From Stenogyne calaminthoides (lineage: Eukaryota; Streptophyta; Magnoliopsida; Lamiales; Lamiaceae): a stretch of DNA of 64,000 bases. Numbering within the stretch: the stretch's first letter is position 1; each line of letters opens with the position of its first letter. The stretch covers positions 29,621,698 through 29,685,697 of the forward strand of contig JBBCBC010000026.1 in NCBI GenBank assembly GCA_037126765.1, written 5' to 3'. The position numbers and the translations under genes were made by a program. This document shows positions 24,501 through 36,300 of this stretch, in pieces. A model generated the notes under the pieces. The model searched no databases. It was not told the origin of the DNA and saw only the letters and a list, made by a program, of their open reading frames with translations.

Positions 24501-27500
24501 GGGTGTTTTTACGGTGGAAATTTTGAATATTTCAAGTTTAATTGATTTCTCTGTTTCCCAATCATGTTATATAAGACAAAAACTTGTATGAGACGGTCTC
24601 ATGCATGAGACGGGGTAAAACCTAGCACGCATCAACACCCATCCCAAAGTGTTAAAGCGCCAATGCCCAAATTATATTCAGTCTCACCGTGAGACCGTCT
24701 CACGCAAGTGTGCCTCGTTATATAAATATATATACATATATATTTATATATTTTTTTTTTGGTGGCTTTTCTTTTTGTGTAATTGTGATTTATAATCCCT
24801 GACCTTCAGACTTCCTTAATAGGTATCTGATTTCTACAAGCGGTCAAATTCAGAATTAAGTCCCAAGAAAGCTGCTCAGGAGGAATCCTCGCATCAATCA
24901 GAAAATCGAGGTGTGCAGATGCTTGGGCAAATACGGCATGGTTCATGCAGACCTCGAGCAATATTATTTAAAGTTCTTGCAGATGCCGTAGGACTTGAAA
25001 GTAGGCTAGTGGTGGTAAGCTATATTTTAACTTAAAATATTTTACACATTTTTTTTTTGCACCAAGACTTTCTTTGTTGCGTTTACCTTGGATTCTGAAT
25101 TTGTGTGGATAATTCTGAAAGTTTGTAGGTACCTGCTCAATTCTATCTCATCTTGTCCCCTTGTTGGTTTATCCTGCAGGGTTTACCTATTGAAGGAACT
25201 TCTGGATGTGTGGACTCACACAAGCATATGTCTGTATTAGTTGTATTGAATTCTGTGGAATTGCTAGTTGATTTAATGCGGTTTCCTGGCCAACTGATAC
25301 CACGATCAACCAAGGCTATCTTTATGACTCATATTTCTGCTGCGGGGGAGAGTGATTCTGCTGAAAATGATTCTTGTGATTCTCCAATGGAACCGAACAG
25401 TCCTCTTTATGGGGTTCCCGAGCGACCTGATCCAGAGAGGTTAACATTAAAATTCATATATAATATACTATCAAAGTGAACTTTATGCAGAAAAAAATGA
25501 TTGAAGTTCCATCTGTATTTTCTTTATATATTTTTGAACTTAGTCTTCTTAAGTCTATGCAGTGCTGACAAAGAAGATGGCCTGCTGTATCAGCGAAGAC
25601 TAGAAGCACATTCAAATGCAGCAGGGCCTTCATTAAGGAATATGATGCTGCGGTCAAATTCGGTTGATAGAAAACTGAGGTGCTCAATACAATTAATTCT
25701 TTTGATCACTTGAATAGTTGAATGAAACTAGGTTCTCATTTTTGAAACAGGACAATATTTTTGATAGGATTAGTATTATCTTTTCAGCTTATCGCACAGT
25801 GAACCTAATATAGCTGCTACATTTTGGCGAAGGAGCAGGAGAAAAGTCATTGCTGAACAAAGGACTGCAAGTTCAAGGTTTTCTCGAGATCCTGGACTCC
25901 TGTTTAATGATCTATAAAACTACATAGACATTCTGATTTAGTTTCTAGCCTAAAATTTTAGGAAATCTATAACTCGAAAGATCCAGTAGAGATTCTATCA
26001 TGTGCTTTTCCATGTGGTTTTGGTATTACTACCATATACCGGTAATGTCAGTGAAATTTAGTCTTGGTGAACTATAAAAGCTGAACTATTTTCTGTATTT
26101 TCGTGTATTTAGTACATTACTGTACAGAAAGCTATGCCATGATCAAGATTAAAAAGTTGTTTCATAGCAAAAAAAGATAATAAGAACTGGATAATTATTT
26201 TGGCAGTGTTCATCTCAGCAAATAAAAAAATGATATTGGACACAATGAATACTGTGGCATTGTTCTTGCACATATGTAATGTTATATGTTTAACAGTCCA
26301 GAGCATCCTTCACTTCGTGCACGTGCTCGTTCCATGCTTAGTGGAGATAACAAATCTTTCAGAGATTATTCCGATGATGGTGTTATATCAAGGTACCTTT
26401 AATATTCTTCTTTTCTTTCTCATGTGCTGTCATTTGAGTCATTCCATTCATTTTATAAAATCCAGGAGTAGTTTCAGAGCTACTCTGTTTTTTGATCTAG
26501 AAATAATTTCATCTCTTAGTTTTGCTGCCAATACATTGTTCATTTTTATGTGAAAGCCTTGGCATGACCGGATTTAAAATTTTCAAGCAATGAATAATCA
26601 TTTATGTTGAGAATATAATTGATTAATGAGATTGCTGTGCATAGGTGATTTCTATTCAATTGTTATTTTAGAATGATCGAGATATTGGTGGAACCTTCTT
26701 TCACAATCTAAATATGCTTACTGTGTAACTAGTATCTTCACTGAGCTTCTTGGGTTTTCCAAATTAAATGTTGTTGCAGGTCAGAAGGTGCATCAACATC
26801 AGACACACGTAGGCTGAGAAGAAGAAGCTTTAGCATGACTCCAGAAATTAGTGATGACATCGTAAGGTTAATACTATCTTTCATGCAACTAAACTATAGC
26901 ATTATTTAAGCTCAAGAACTTTCCTTTTTATTTTGACATGCTCCTATAGCATAACTAACTAAAATTGCATTTGGAACTTGGCCATTCTTAAAGTTATAAC
27001 CTATGGATATTAAAGAAAAGAAAAGGAATTCTTAGTTAACTGAACTTTTTTAAACAATTTTCCTGGTACTTCATTGATAATACTCTAGCATATTTTTTGT
27101 ATTTTTCCTTATCTGCGACTTTAGTGGCTTATGCCTTCGATTGCTGCTGTATTGGCTTTGCCTGCCATAAAAGCTACTGTCTTCACGCTTGACAATACTT
27201 TTTTATTTAAAAGGATGCTACTTTATAGAACTGTAGATGCTACTTTAAAACGAAGGTTAAGCGATGATCAACCAGTGTGTTATTAAAAGGATTATCAACT
27301 ATATCTGAGAAAGGGATAGACTATATATAATGTTAACATAGTTACACATCAATTTCCTTGAGTAACTTCCACACAAACGTTTGTATGTTAATTATCAACT
27401 TATAATCATTCATTTATGATCCTCTGAAGCAATGTGGAACATGATCCACAAGAATGACAGCTGTGTGGTTGTAATTTGCAAAATTGTTTATGTGGAATTG

Positions 27501-30500
27501 TTTAGCTTACACAACTTCGTTGTGACTATGTAAGGGCTGTGCGAGCAATGAATGAATCACTGAAGCAAAATCGTCTTCCAAGGGAACAAGGTGAAATTAG
27601 CTCATATTCCTTTGGGCCAAAAGACCAACATGATTCAGGTCAACCAAAAGATGTATGTTTTCTTTCACCGGTGATGACATTGTTGCTTTGGAATTCCGCA
27701 TTAGTTTGCTATTAGATATAACATGCATTATTACCCCCAAGGGTTGATAAAAGTGGTGTAGGCTTGGGACTTAGGAGTATGCTCCTCTCTAGGTCTCAGG
27801 TTCGAAACCCCTTAGGTGCAATCAACTCTTGAGATGGGTCAGTCCATACAGAGCTTTGCTCTGGCTTGAAGTGGGGCCCCCGCTAGTGGATGGTGGGTTC
27901 TGGTCCCCCGGATTTAGTGAATTATCAAAAAAAAAAAAAGTTATAACATGCATTATGTATGTTCCCGAAATGGGACTTTGAGAATATTGTTTTTCTCATT
28001 CATCATACTGTGGGTAGCTTTAGCTGCTGTTTTGTATTTTCTCATTTTAAATTGTTATTTTCCATTTTGACTGGAACATGGATATACTTTGCAAATCATT
28101 TCCAGTTTGACCTTTTTATAGCCAGTCATCAAGTAATTTCTGTTCTTTAGCTACATTCTGCTACTTCATGTACCTTTCTCCTTATTCTTTTATTGGTGCA
28201 ACCCAGCATCATACAAGAACTGGTTGAAGTTTGGTCTTCAATATATATCACATTTACTTGGCTCTCTAGTTTCTCTTTCCTCTATCTGGCCCAACTGATT
28301 CAATATAATTCATGCTCTAACTCCCTCACTGGTTTGGCCAATAAAATTTAACCTTCCCACGTTTAATAAATCTAGGTAGATATTTCCAAATTAATCTTGG
28401 AGAAGAGAAATAAACTGTTGTTAAAAAACGTTAACAAAATTTCAGTCTACTTCTGCCTGTATTCAACTTCCATATGTTCATTTGATCCCTACAATAGGCA
28501 TTGCACAATCTCTATTTATTGGTTTCTTAAAGATTTTGGAGATTTATAAGAGCAAAGTTGCAATTCTCTTTGTATTTTAAATTTTAAATTCTTTTTTTTC
28601 ACTTTATTTACTCCACTTGTTAAGTTTCAAAATGTTTGGTGCAATATTTAGCAATGATTTACTGTACTCAGGTTACTGATATTGATGGCCACGGAAAACT
28701 GTCTGGTGGAAGTTCGACCCTATATGCTCACAGTTCCCAGAAGGCAATGTCATTACCTTCATCCCCGCACGAGTTCAGAATTCAGACTCCAGAAAGAAGT
28801 GGGACTTCCAGGGTGTCTGAGGAAATGGTTTCAACATGGCACAGAGTTTTGGATTCACCTATGTTCCAGAACAAGCCTCTCCTGCCATATGAGGAGTGGA
28901 ATATTGATTATTCAGAGTTGACTGTAGGCACTCGTGTTGGGATTGGTGAGCACCGTCCCTAGTATTATATTTATTAAACTTAAGATCTACTGGTGTTCAA
29001 TCCCTCCCCATCTCAATTATCTGAATTTGTCAAGGGGATTGAAATTAAAAAAAAAAAATCCATAAAGGATGCCTAGCGTTCTGCCATTTGCTAAACATGT
29101 AAAGAAAAATTAAACGTGTTCTCTATTTACTCAAAATTGAAAACTATGCGCTGTAGTCACTACTGTATTCATATGTACTGAATCACAGCAATGTGCTTTC
29201 TATTTTCTTGCTGTTGTCACTAATGTACTCACAGAAATATGTACTGAATCACAGTTGTCCTTATTGTAACTTCTCTTTTCTTTCTATTTGTAAATCATGA
29301 TTCTACATCTGAATGCCACAGTTAAGATGAGTCCGAAGTTGGCTCTGCGCTGACTTTGTGAAACTACGTTGATATCCTCATGTTCAGTTATAGCTACTCA
29401 TGCCTGATTTTTCCCATGGACATGCCATGTGGTTTACTCATGAGGGTTATTTTTACAGGGTTCTTTGGGGAAGTGTTTCGTGGCATTTGGAATGGAACTG
29501 AAGTTGCTGTCAAAGTGTTCTTGGAGCAAGACCTCACTGCTGAAAATATGGAGGATTTTTGCAACGAAATATCCATCCTCAGGTGTGGACAATTGTTGCT
29601 TTGATGCATTTGATTTGTCCTGGTATATCTTTCTAACTTTGAGCTGTTGTCTGTTTCTTTCTTGCTGCAGTCGCCTTCGGCACCCAAACGGTACTATTCT
29701 GCACCTGCTGAGATTGGATTTTTGTACTTTTGTTTACTTATTTGAGCTTGGGTACATGCACTGCAAATTTTAGACATGACTAATGGGAAACCTGTGTTTT
29801 TGGACAAACTCAATACATTTCTAGTGAAAAATGAGAAAGCTATCTTTCATATTAATCATATTCAGCTCCACTATTTAGCTAAAGAAAGAAGATTTATTTA
29901 AAAATTAGAATCAAACCAGAAATCTCACTTTTTTGTGTGATCATTTAGGTAAGATCATCAGTAGTTTTCCACTGAGGAAGAACTTTCTGGGAAATTTAAT
30001 CCTTTCCTGCCTTTATATATTATACTGAAACAAAAATAGAAGTTGTACATATAAAATGTTATCTGACACACCCACCGGCGACAGTTCAAACATAAGGATA
30101 ATAGTTAACTTATTTTCCTGGGTCATCTAGGCAATTGACTTTAAATCCTAGAGGCTCAAAGTCAATGATTTCTTTACTCAAACCTAATGCATATCTAGGG
30201 ATCTATTTATAAACAAAATTATCAGCATTAAGGAAGATTTTTGACATCAGCGAACTTGAAAATTGAATTTCTTACATATGCTATGTCAAGATGGGATTCA
30301 TGTATCCTTAAAAATGTGGAAAATGGATATGGCATCTTTTATTTTATCAAACAGAAGACTGACAAGAAGTTGGCAAAGTATGTTAGTGTTGAGATTGTTG
30401 AACTTGTACTTGTAGATCGTAATTATCTTCTGTCCGCATGCTTAAAAATCTAGACTTAGATAGTATTGAGCAGTAGAGCAGAGGAAGAAAATTAGTTTCT

Positions 30501-32295
30501 TCATAAGAAAATTAGTTTCTTCATGTACAACCTAGGAAACACTTGCTAAATTAAAAGATATTATTGTTGAAGTGTTGAGCTGTGGGACAGAGGGTGGAAG
30601 TTTATATCTTGTTTGAATTGTAGTAGTTATATATTCAAGCTTATGCTGTTCGTAAATAATGTGAAAACAGTAAATTTTTTAGCTATGTATATTGAGATCA
30701 AATATTGGCTGTTTATCCCATGCTTTTGGTGTAGTGATCCTGTTTCTTGGTGCCTGCACAAAACCACCACGATTGTCGATGATCACTGAATACATGGAAA
30801 TGGGGTCACTGTATTATTTGATTCATCTAAGTGGTCAGAAAAAGAAACTAAGCTGGCGCAGAAGAATCAAGATGTTACGTGACATATGCAGGTTAGTAAG
30901 TTTTTCTTTGCTTGAGGATTATATTCCTAATTTTAAACTGTCATTTTAAACCACTTATTATCATCTTGCCAACATCTTGTCTCTAATTTAGAGACCAAAG
31001 AGAGAATAAATTCTCGAAATTGCAATCAGAAAATATTGTTGCTATTTACTTTTGAAACTAATGGAAGTGATGAAATTTCAATTATCAAGATATCTCAGCC
31101 ATGCTTATGCTCTATAGAGTGCTGAAAGAAGCTGGCTTTTATGTTCCATGCTAATTTCTGAGCCATGATTATATATAACCTTGGGAATCTTTCATGCAAC
31201 TTTCCTGTAGAAAAAGGTCCATCATATAGATTTCTTAAAGTTAGCCTTCAGCGAATTTTAATAGATAATATAAACTAGAGGTTGTATAGGCACCGAAGGG
31301 GGGTTTTCTCTCTTCCAAGTTTCTTCACTCTCTAAATTCCATGTCCAACAAGAAAAAAAGTGACGTACCGAAGATCTCTCCTCTTTGTCATGATGTAATC
31401 CCACCCAAAATGTGGGGTTTATTCTGAAAGAGAGAAAGATCAATACCTAATTAGATAACTACAAATTTACCCTTTTCCCCTGTTGTTTGCAATTAAGGGG
31501 GCTGATGTGCATACACCGCATGAAGATTATCCACCGTGATCTTAAAAGTGCAAATTGCCTCGTGAACAAGCACTGGACAATCAAGATATGCGACTTTGGA
31601 CTCTCAAGAATCATGACTCATGTACCCATGACGGACACCTCATCAGCTGGGACACCCGAATGGATGGCTCCTGAGCTTATTCGAAACGAACCATTCACAG
31701 AGAAATGCGACATTTTTAGTCTTGGTGTCATAATGTGGGAGCTCTTCACTCTAGATAGACCCTGGGAAGGGACCCCACCCGAGCGGGTATGCTTGAATAT
31801 CCTCTTCCTTTCGTCCAACTTATAATATTGAGTGTGTTTTCAAACTCTACAAACTGTTTCCAAAATCACTTTTTTCCAAAAGATGTGAGGGATTGCTTTT
31901 GGAAAAAAAAAAAATTGATTCTGCCTCATTTTATAGAGTTTGCAAACACCCCCTTAATCTCATCACTATTATAGTCTGTTAGTTTCTTCCTTCTATGGCT
32001 GATCTCGTCATCTTCGTTTTCTACCCTGTTTAGGTTGTCTATGCTGTTGCACACGAGGGATCGCTGTTGGAGATACCTGCAGGGCCACTGGGCAGTTTGA
32101 TTGCAGGTATTTAATTTAATTAAGTAGTTGCATAAACTTCACATTTGCTCTTTGAATTTGGGGCAATCAATATAAAATTATAAACACACTAATGTCGGTT
32201 TCTTGATTGCAGATTGTTGGGCAGAACCCCATGAACGACCAAGTTGCGAGGAAATTCTCAATCGTTTACTGGATTGCGAATTAGCTCTTTGCTAA
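21581..32295 (+). CDS. Raf-like MAPKKK with EDR1 domain (At2g31010/At3g58640 type)
   Basis: Sixteen coding exons: 21581-21835, 23976-24179, 24823-25014, 25180-25439, 25563-25679, 25788-25877, 26297-26392, 26780-26866, 27535-27652, 28672-28945, 29459-29582, 29671-29690, 30735-30891, 31498-31786, 32034-32106 and 32213-32295. They sum to 2439 nt (812 residues plus stop) with every phase in agreement. Residues about 80-300 form the EDR1/CTR1-type N-terminal domain (DIPTLEELLALELEG, KQLIVALVKG). A Ser/Arg-rich linker follows, then the kinase domain (about 552-805): glycine loop VGIGFFGEV, Lys583 in VAVKVF, HRDLKSAN with Asp679, DFG Asp697 and SAGTPEWMAPE. All catalytic residues are intact and it is an RD kinase. 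Plant B-group Raf-like kinases act in ethylene, ABA/osmotic and defence signalling; the role of this clade is poorly known. Exon 29671-29690 is only 20 nt. Transcription probably starts near 18980 with a leader intron. Introns carry a SINE and several MITEs. Confidence 0.93.
24575..24712. mobile_element. GAGACGGTCTC-family MITE in a kinase intron
   Basis: This is the cleanest copy: GACAAAAACTTGTATGAGAC, GGTCTCATGCATGAGACGG, CCCAAAGTGTTAAAGCG and GTGAGACCGTCTCACGCAAG follow in order. It sits in the intron between the exons ending 24179 and starting 24823. Confidence 0.7.
27718..27956 (+). mobile_element. tRNA-derived SINE with 14-bp target duplication
   Basis: The body at 27732-27942 has a 5' tRNA-like head with a B box GGTTCGAAACC (27799-27809) and a plausible A box near GTGGTGTAGGCTTGGGA. 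A unique part (CTTGAGATGGGTC, GTGGATGGTGGGTTCTGGTC) follows, then a poly-A tail (27927-27939). It is flanked by perfect copies of ATAACATGCATTAT at 27718-27731 and 27943-27956, proof of L1-type insertion. It lies in the kinase intron between 27652 and 28672 in the sense orientation. Confidence 0.85.
31829..31955. mobile_element. Foldback MITE in a kinase intron
   Basis: The left arm TGAGTGTGTTTTCAAACTCT and right arm AGAGTTTGCAAACACCCCC are inverted repeats, and inner TTTTCCAAAA and TTTTGGAAAA also pair, so almost the whole 127 bp can fold. It lies between kinase exons ending 31786 and starting 32034. Confidence 0.6.
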
Positions 32296-32564
32296 TTTCA
32301 TGCGCTTGTACAGAGAAAAAGATGACACATGTTGAGGTTTACAATGTATTTCCGGCTCAGGTTTTGAACTTTCGTGTGAATTTTTCAGTTTCGTTCCGTT
32401 TCACCATCAGAAGCAAATGGTATCATGTTGATTGTTTTTATGCAGTCAAATCATGAATTTTTCCACTCGGGTTAAGACAGCTGGTTATTGCCAAAACTTT
32501 GAACATCTCCTATAAAACCAGGAACAACATGATTGAGACCCAAAGCAATGTAGTATGTGGCTGT

Positions 32565-32570
32565 AATAAA
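32565..32570 (+). terminator. Candidate polyadenylation signal of the Raf-like kinase
   Basis: AATAAA lies 270 bp past the TAA stop, before the MITE that starts near 32699. A 3' UTR of this size is usual for plant kinases. Confidence 0.4.
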
Positions 32571-32698
32571 TTGTGTTTACTTTGGGCCCCTATGCCTATT
32601 GCCTAATATTCATCTCGAACTAGCAGTTGCATCCCCATGTTACCTCAATCACCTTGAGTTCTTAAAGGTGTGTTTGTTTCGGGTAAAACTTAGAGAGC

Positions 32699-32908
32699 AG
32701 CTCTCCGGTAAAACTTGTTCATAATATGAAATTTATACAATTACACTTAAAAACTAATACCACAACACTTATCAACTAATATCATTACACTTATAAACTG
32801 ATGTTATAGCTTTAAATGCTTAAGGTATTAGTTTATAAGAGCAATGGTATCTGTATAAAGTTGTAATTGTATCAATTTCATAGTATGAACAAGTTTCATA
32901 CGAGAGTT
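32699..32908. mobile_element. CTTGTTCATA-family MITE
   Basis: The ends are inverted repeats: CTCTCCGGTAAAACTTGTTC, ATAATATGAAATT on the left and AATTTCATAGTATGAACAAG, TTTCATACGAGAG on the right. The inside is a run of CTTATAAACTAATACC-like words. Related copies lie at 15646, 46726 and 55182. Confidence 0.65.
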
Positions 32909-33210
32909 TGTGATACATAATGTTTGCATGCTTGAGATTTTAGGGGGTAGAATTTTGCTTATATGTCTCATCAACATTGAAAAAGTAGGTTGATATTGTA
33001 TTATTATATAATATGAAAGTGTGTACAATTGAACAAGTCATACTGAGAAAACAAAAAAGAGATGAAAGAATATAGTCTAATATTATAGATGGTATACAGT
33101 GATGATTCTATTGAAATTTTAAATCTGAAAACATCTCGTAATGGACAACAACGGAAGCTTCAACTCAATATGACACATTGATGCCACAAAACTGCCCTCA
33201 ATTTAAGTTG

Positions 33211-33320
33211 ACAAAAACTCGTATAAGGTCTCATACGTGAGACGGAATACAACTTAGCACAATCAATAGCCAATATTCAAATTACACTCCGATGAGACGG
33301 TTTCACGCAAGTGTGCCTCA
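33211..33320. mobile_element. GAGACGGTCTC-family MITE overlapping the receptor kinase 3' end
   Basis: ACAAAAACTCGTATAAGGTC, TCATACGTGAGACGGAATAC and GATGAGACGGTTTCACGCAA, GTGTG follow in family order. The right boundary lies near 33320. The last exon of the minus-strand LRR receptor kinase reads into this element and stops inside it at 33263-33265. Confidence 0.65.
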
Positions 33321-36300
33321 TTTAAGTTACTTTTCGATAAGTTCAACTTGATCTTGCTGATTCTTACAAGGACATCTTTCATAATTGGTCTCTCCCAAGG
33401 CAAATCTGCCGTGCATTCCAGAGCTAATCCAACAATTGATACCAAGCAGTTTTCATGTCTAGCTCTACTTTCATCATCCATGTTCACTAGATCACCATCA
33501 ACAATCTCCATCACTGCACGCAGAAAAGATTCCGACACCCATCTCTTCATCGTCATCTCTCCCGAAAACATTTCGTCTGTCGGCCTTCTTCTTGTAAATA
33601 CTTCCATCAACAATATCCCGTAGCTGTAAACATCTGCCATGGTCGATACTAACCCTTCCGAACCGTACTCTGCAATGTTTTTGAACAAGATCAAGTATGC
33701 AAAAAAACAAATATTTTCAACCAACTAATTTGCAAAAAAATAGATTCTTACCTGGTGCCATGTACCCAATGGTACCCAAAGTTGTGGTTTGCTGCATTTG
33801 TTGTTCTTGTGTCAAGAGCTTGGCAATTCCAAAGTCGGCTACATGTGCGACCATATCTTCGTCCAAAAGAATGTTGCTAGGCTTTAAATCACAATGCACA
33901 ATAGGGAACGTATAACCTTCGTGTAAATACTCGACTGCAGATGCCACATCTATCATTATTCCCAATCTTTGGAAAATGTCTAAGGGACAATTGATGGAAT
34001 ATAACCATTTCTCAAGGTTCCCATTAGGCATATATACCATTACCAATGCCTTAAAATCAAGGTTGGAGCAAGATGTGATAATCTTGACAAGATTCCTATG
34101 TCGTACGCCTCGCATCACTTGGCACTCTCTGTCGAAGCCATTCTCCAAATCTTGTACATCTAAATCGAAAACCTTAATAGCAGCAACCGTTGCATCAGAG
34201 AAACATCCCTTGTATACGGAGCCAAAGCCTCCTCGCCCAATCAAGTTCTCTTCATCAAAGTGGCGCGTGGCACGTTGGATTTCGTAATACGAAATCCTCC
34301 CATGCACGTGTCCAAGATGCCGATCAGAAAGAGACAAAGGAAGTGAGTTTCCAACACGGCGTCTCAAGAGCAAGACGAGAATAAAGGCAGCAACAACTAA
34401 TGAAGCTATTGCAGGTAGTATAAATTTCAAAAGTTTGTTCTTTCTTGAAGGTTCGGACATAGTCCGTTTACAAGCCTCCAGTTTGAAACGAGGCGCCCCA
34501 CACAAACCTTTATTACCCGTAAAATGCTCTGCTGTGAAGTTCCCAAAAGGCCCTTCATCCGGAATTTCTCCGCTCAGCTCATTGAACGAAACATTAAAAT
34601 AACTAAGATACACAAGTTTCTCCAACGACTTGGGAATTAAACCCGAGAGGCGGTTCTTGGACAAGTCCAAGTACTGCAAATCCTCTAAAACAGACAAAGA
34701 TTCAGGTATGGTCCCATTCAACTTATTGTTACACAATGATAGACTAATCAACATCCGAAGCTGAGAAATGGCGCTCGGAATCTCCCCAAAGATTCGATTA
34801 TCAGAAAGATCCAACTCCATAAGGCTCTCCATATCTCCAATGTTCAGTGGCAGGAAACCATCAATCAAATTGTTAGAAAAGTTGAGCTTTTCAATCCTCT
34901 CATTAGACCACAAAGTCGACGGAATGTTTGAACTAAATGCATTATCCGCAAAATTAACTTCTCGCAACGAAGAAACGTTCCCTAAACACCCTGGAATCGC
35001 TCCAAACAAACTATTACCAGCCACATTAACTGAAAAAAGATTATTCAAATTGCATAATCCATAATTTACACCCCCCTCCAACTTATTCCCATATAAATCT
35101 AACCTCTGCAAGTTTCTCAACATTCCAATTTCCACAGGAATGCCACCTGTCAACTCATTATCACCAAGGTCTAACCACAACAGGCTACTTAAATTACCAA
35201 TCTCACCCGGGATTCCGCCCACGATTTTACTTGAACTTGCACGAAACCTCACAAGAGTCGAGGATAGATTACTTGAGCCTAAAGATTTCGGGAGGACGCC
35301 CGTTATGGGATTAGAAAACATGGCTATAAGCGTCAAACGCGTACAATCCGTTAAAGAAGAGAGAAAATCCTGCTCCGGTTTGGACAAATCATTAGTAAAC
35401 CGATTTCTTGCCAAGTGAAGTTGCTCAAGACGACGTAAGTTTCCAAGAGACATAGGAATATTTCCGGTGAATGAGTTACGCGCAAGCTGCAGGATCCGGA
35501 GCTGAGAGAGATTTGAGATGGAACTCGGAACGATTCCATGAAAACGGTTATCAATAAGGTACAACTCTGTAATGCGCGGGAGCCCCTCGTCTATAGAAAA
35601 CGGGAGGGTCCCGGATAAGTTGTTGGACCCGAGATTAAGTATTCGTAAACTGGTCAGATTGAATACAGACTGTGGGAGTTCACCGTTGAAGTTATTTCCT
35701 TCAAGGTTCAAGAATGTTAAACAGGGGAGTTTTCCTGTTTCTGCAGGAACTCTGTTTTGGAAATTGTTTTCGCCGAAGTCTAGTTCCTCCAAGATGGAAA
35801 GATTGGCGATTGAAGGTGGGATTTTTCCTGTGAATTCATTGCGGAAAAGATGAAGGCTTTGGAGTGATGATAAATTCCAGAGTTCATTTGGGATGTTTTC
35901 TGTGAATTTGTTGAGTGACAAAAAGAGTTTTTTTAGAGAATGGCAATGTGTTATGGTAGATGGGATGCTTCCTTCGAATTGGTTTGAAGAAAGATCCAAG
36001 AATTGAAGATTTGCAGATTGGGTGCATATTTGATTTGGAATTGTGCCAGACATTTGGTTTTCTCCCACATTAATTCCCAGCAGAGAAGATATATTGAAGA
36101 TTGATGCAGGCAATTCACCTGAAATTACCAAATTATTATGAATATACATATAACAACGGATGAAATTTTACTCGAAAAACCCGTTGTAAGCTAGTGTTAG
36201 ATTTTATCTGTTGTCATAAATCATCATGATAAAAATACTACTACTGTATATGTACGATGGATGAGATTTACCCGTTGTAGGAGGTAAAAAAACCGTTGTA

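Noticed and set aside
29380..29773. Independent small kinase-like genes
   Set aside because: The open pieces are exons of the single Raf-like kinase gene; phases across all sixteen coding exons agree.
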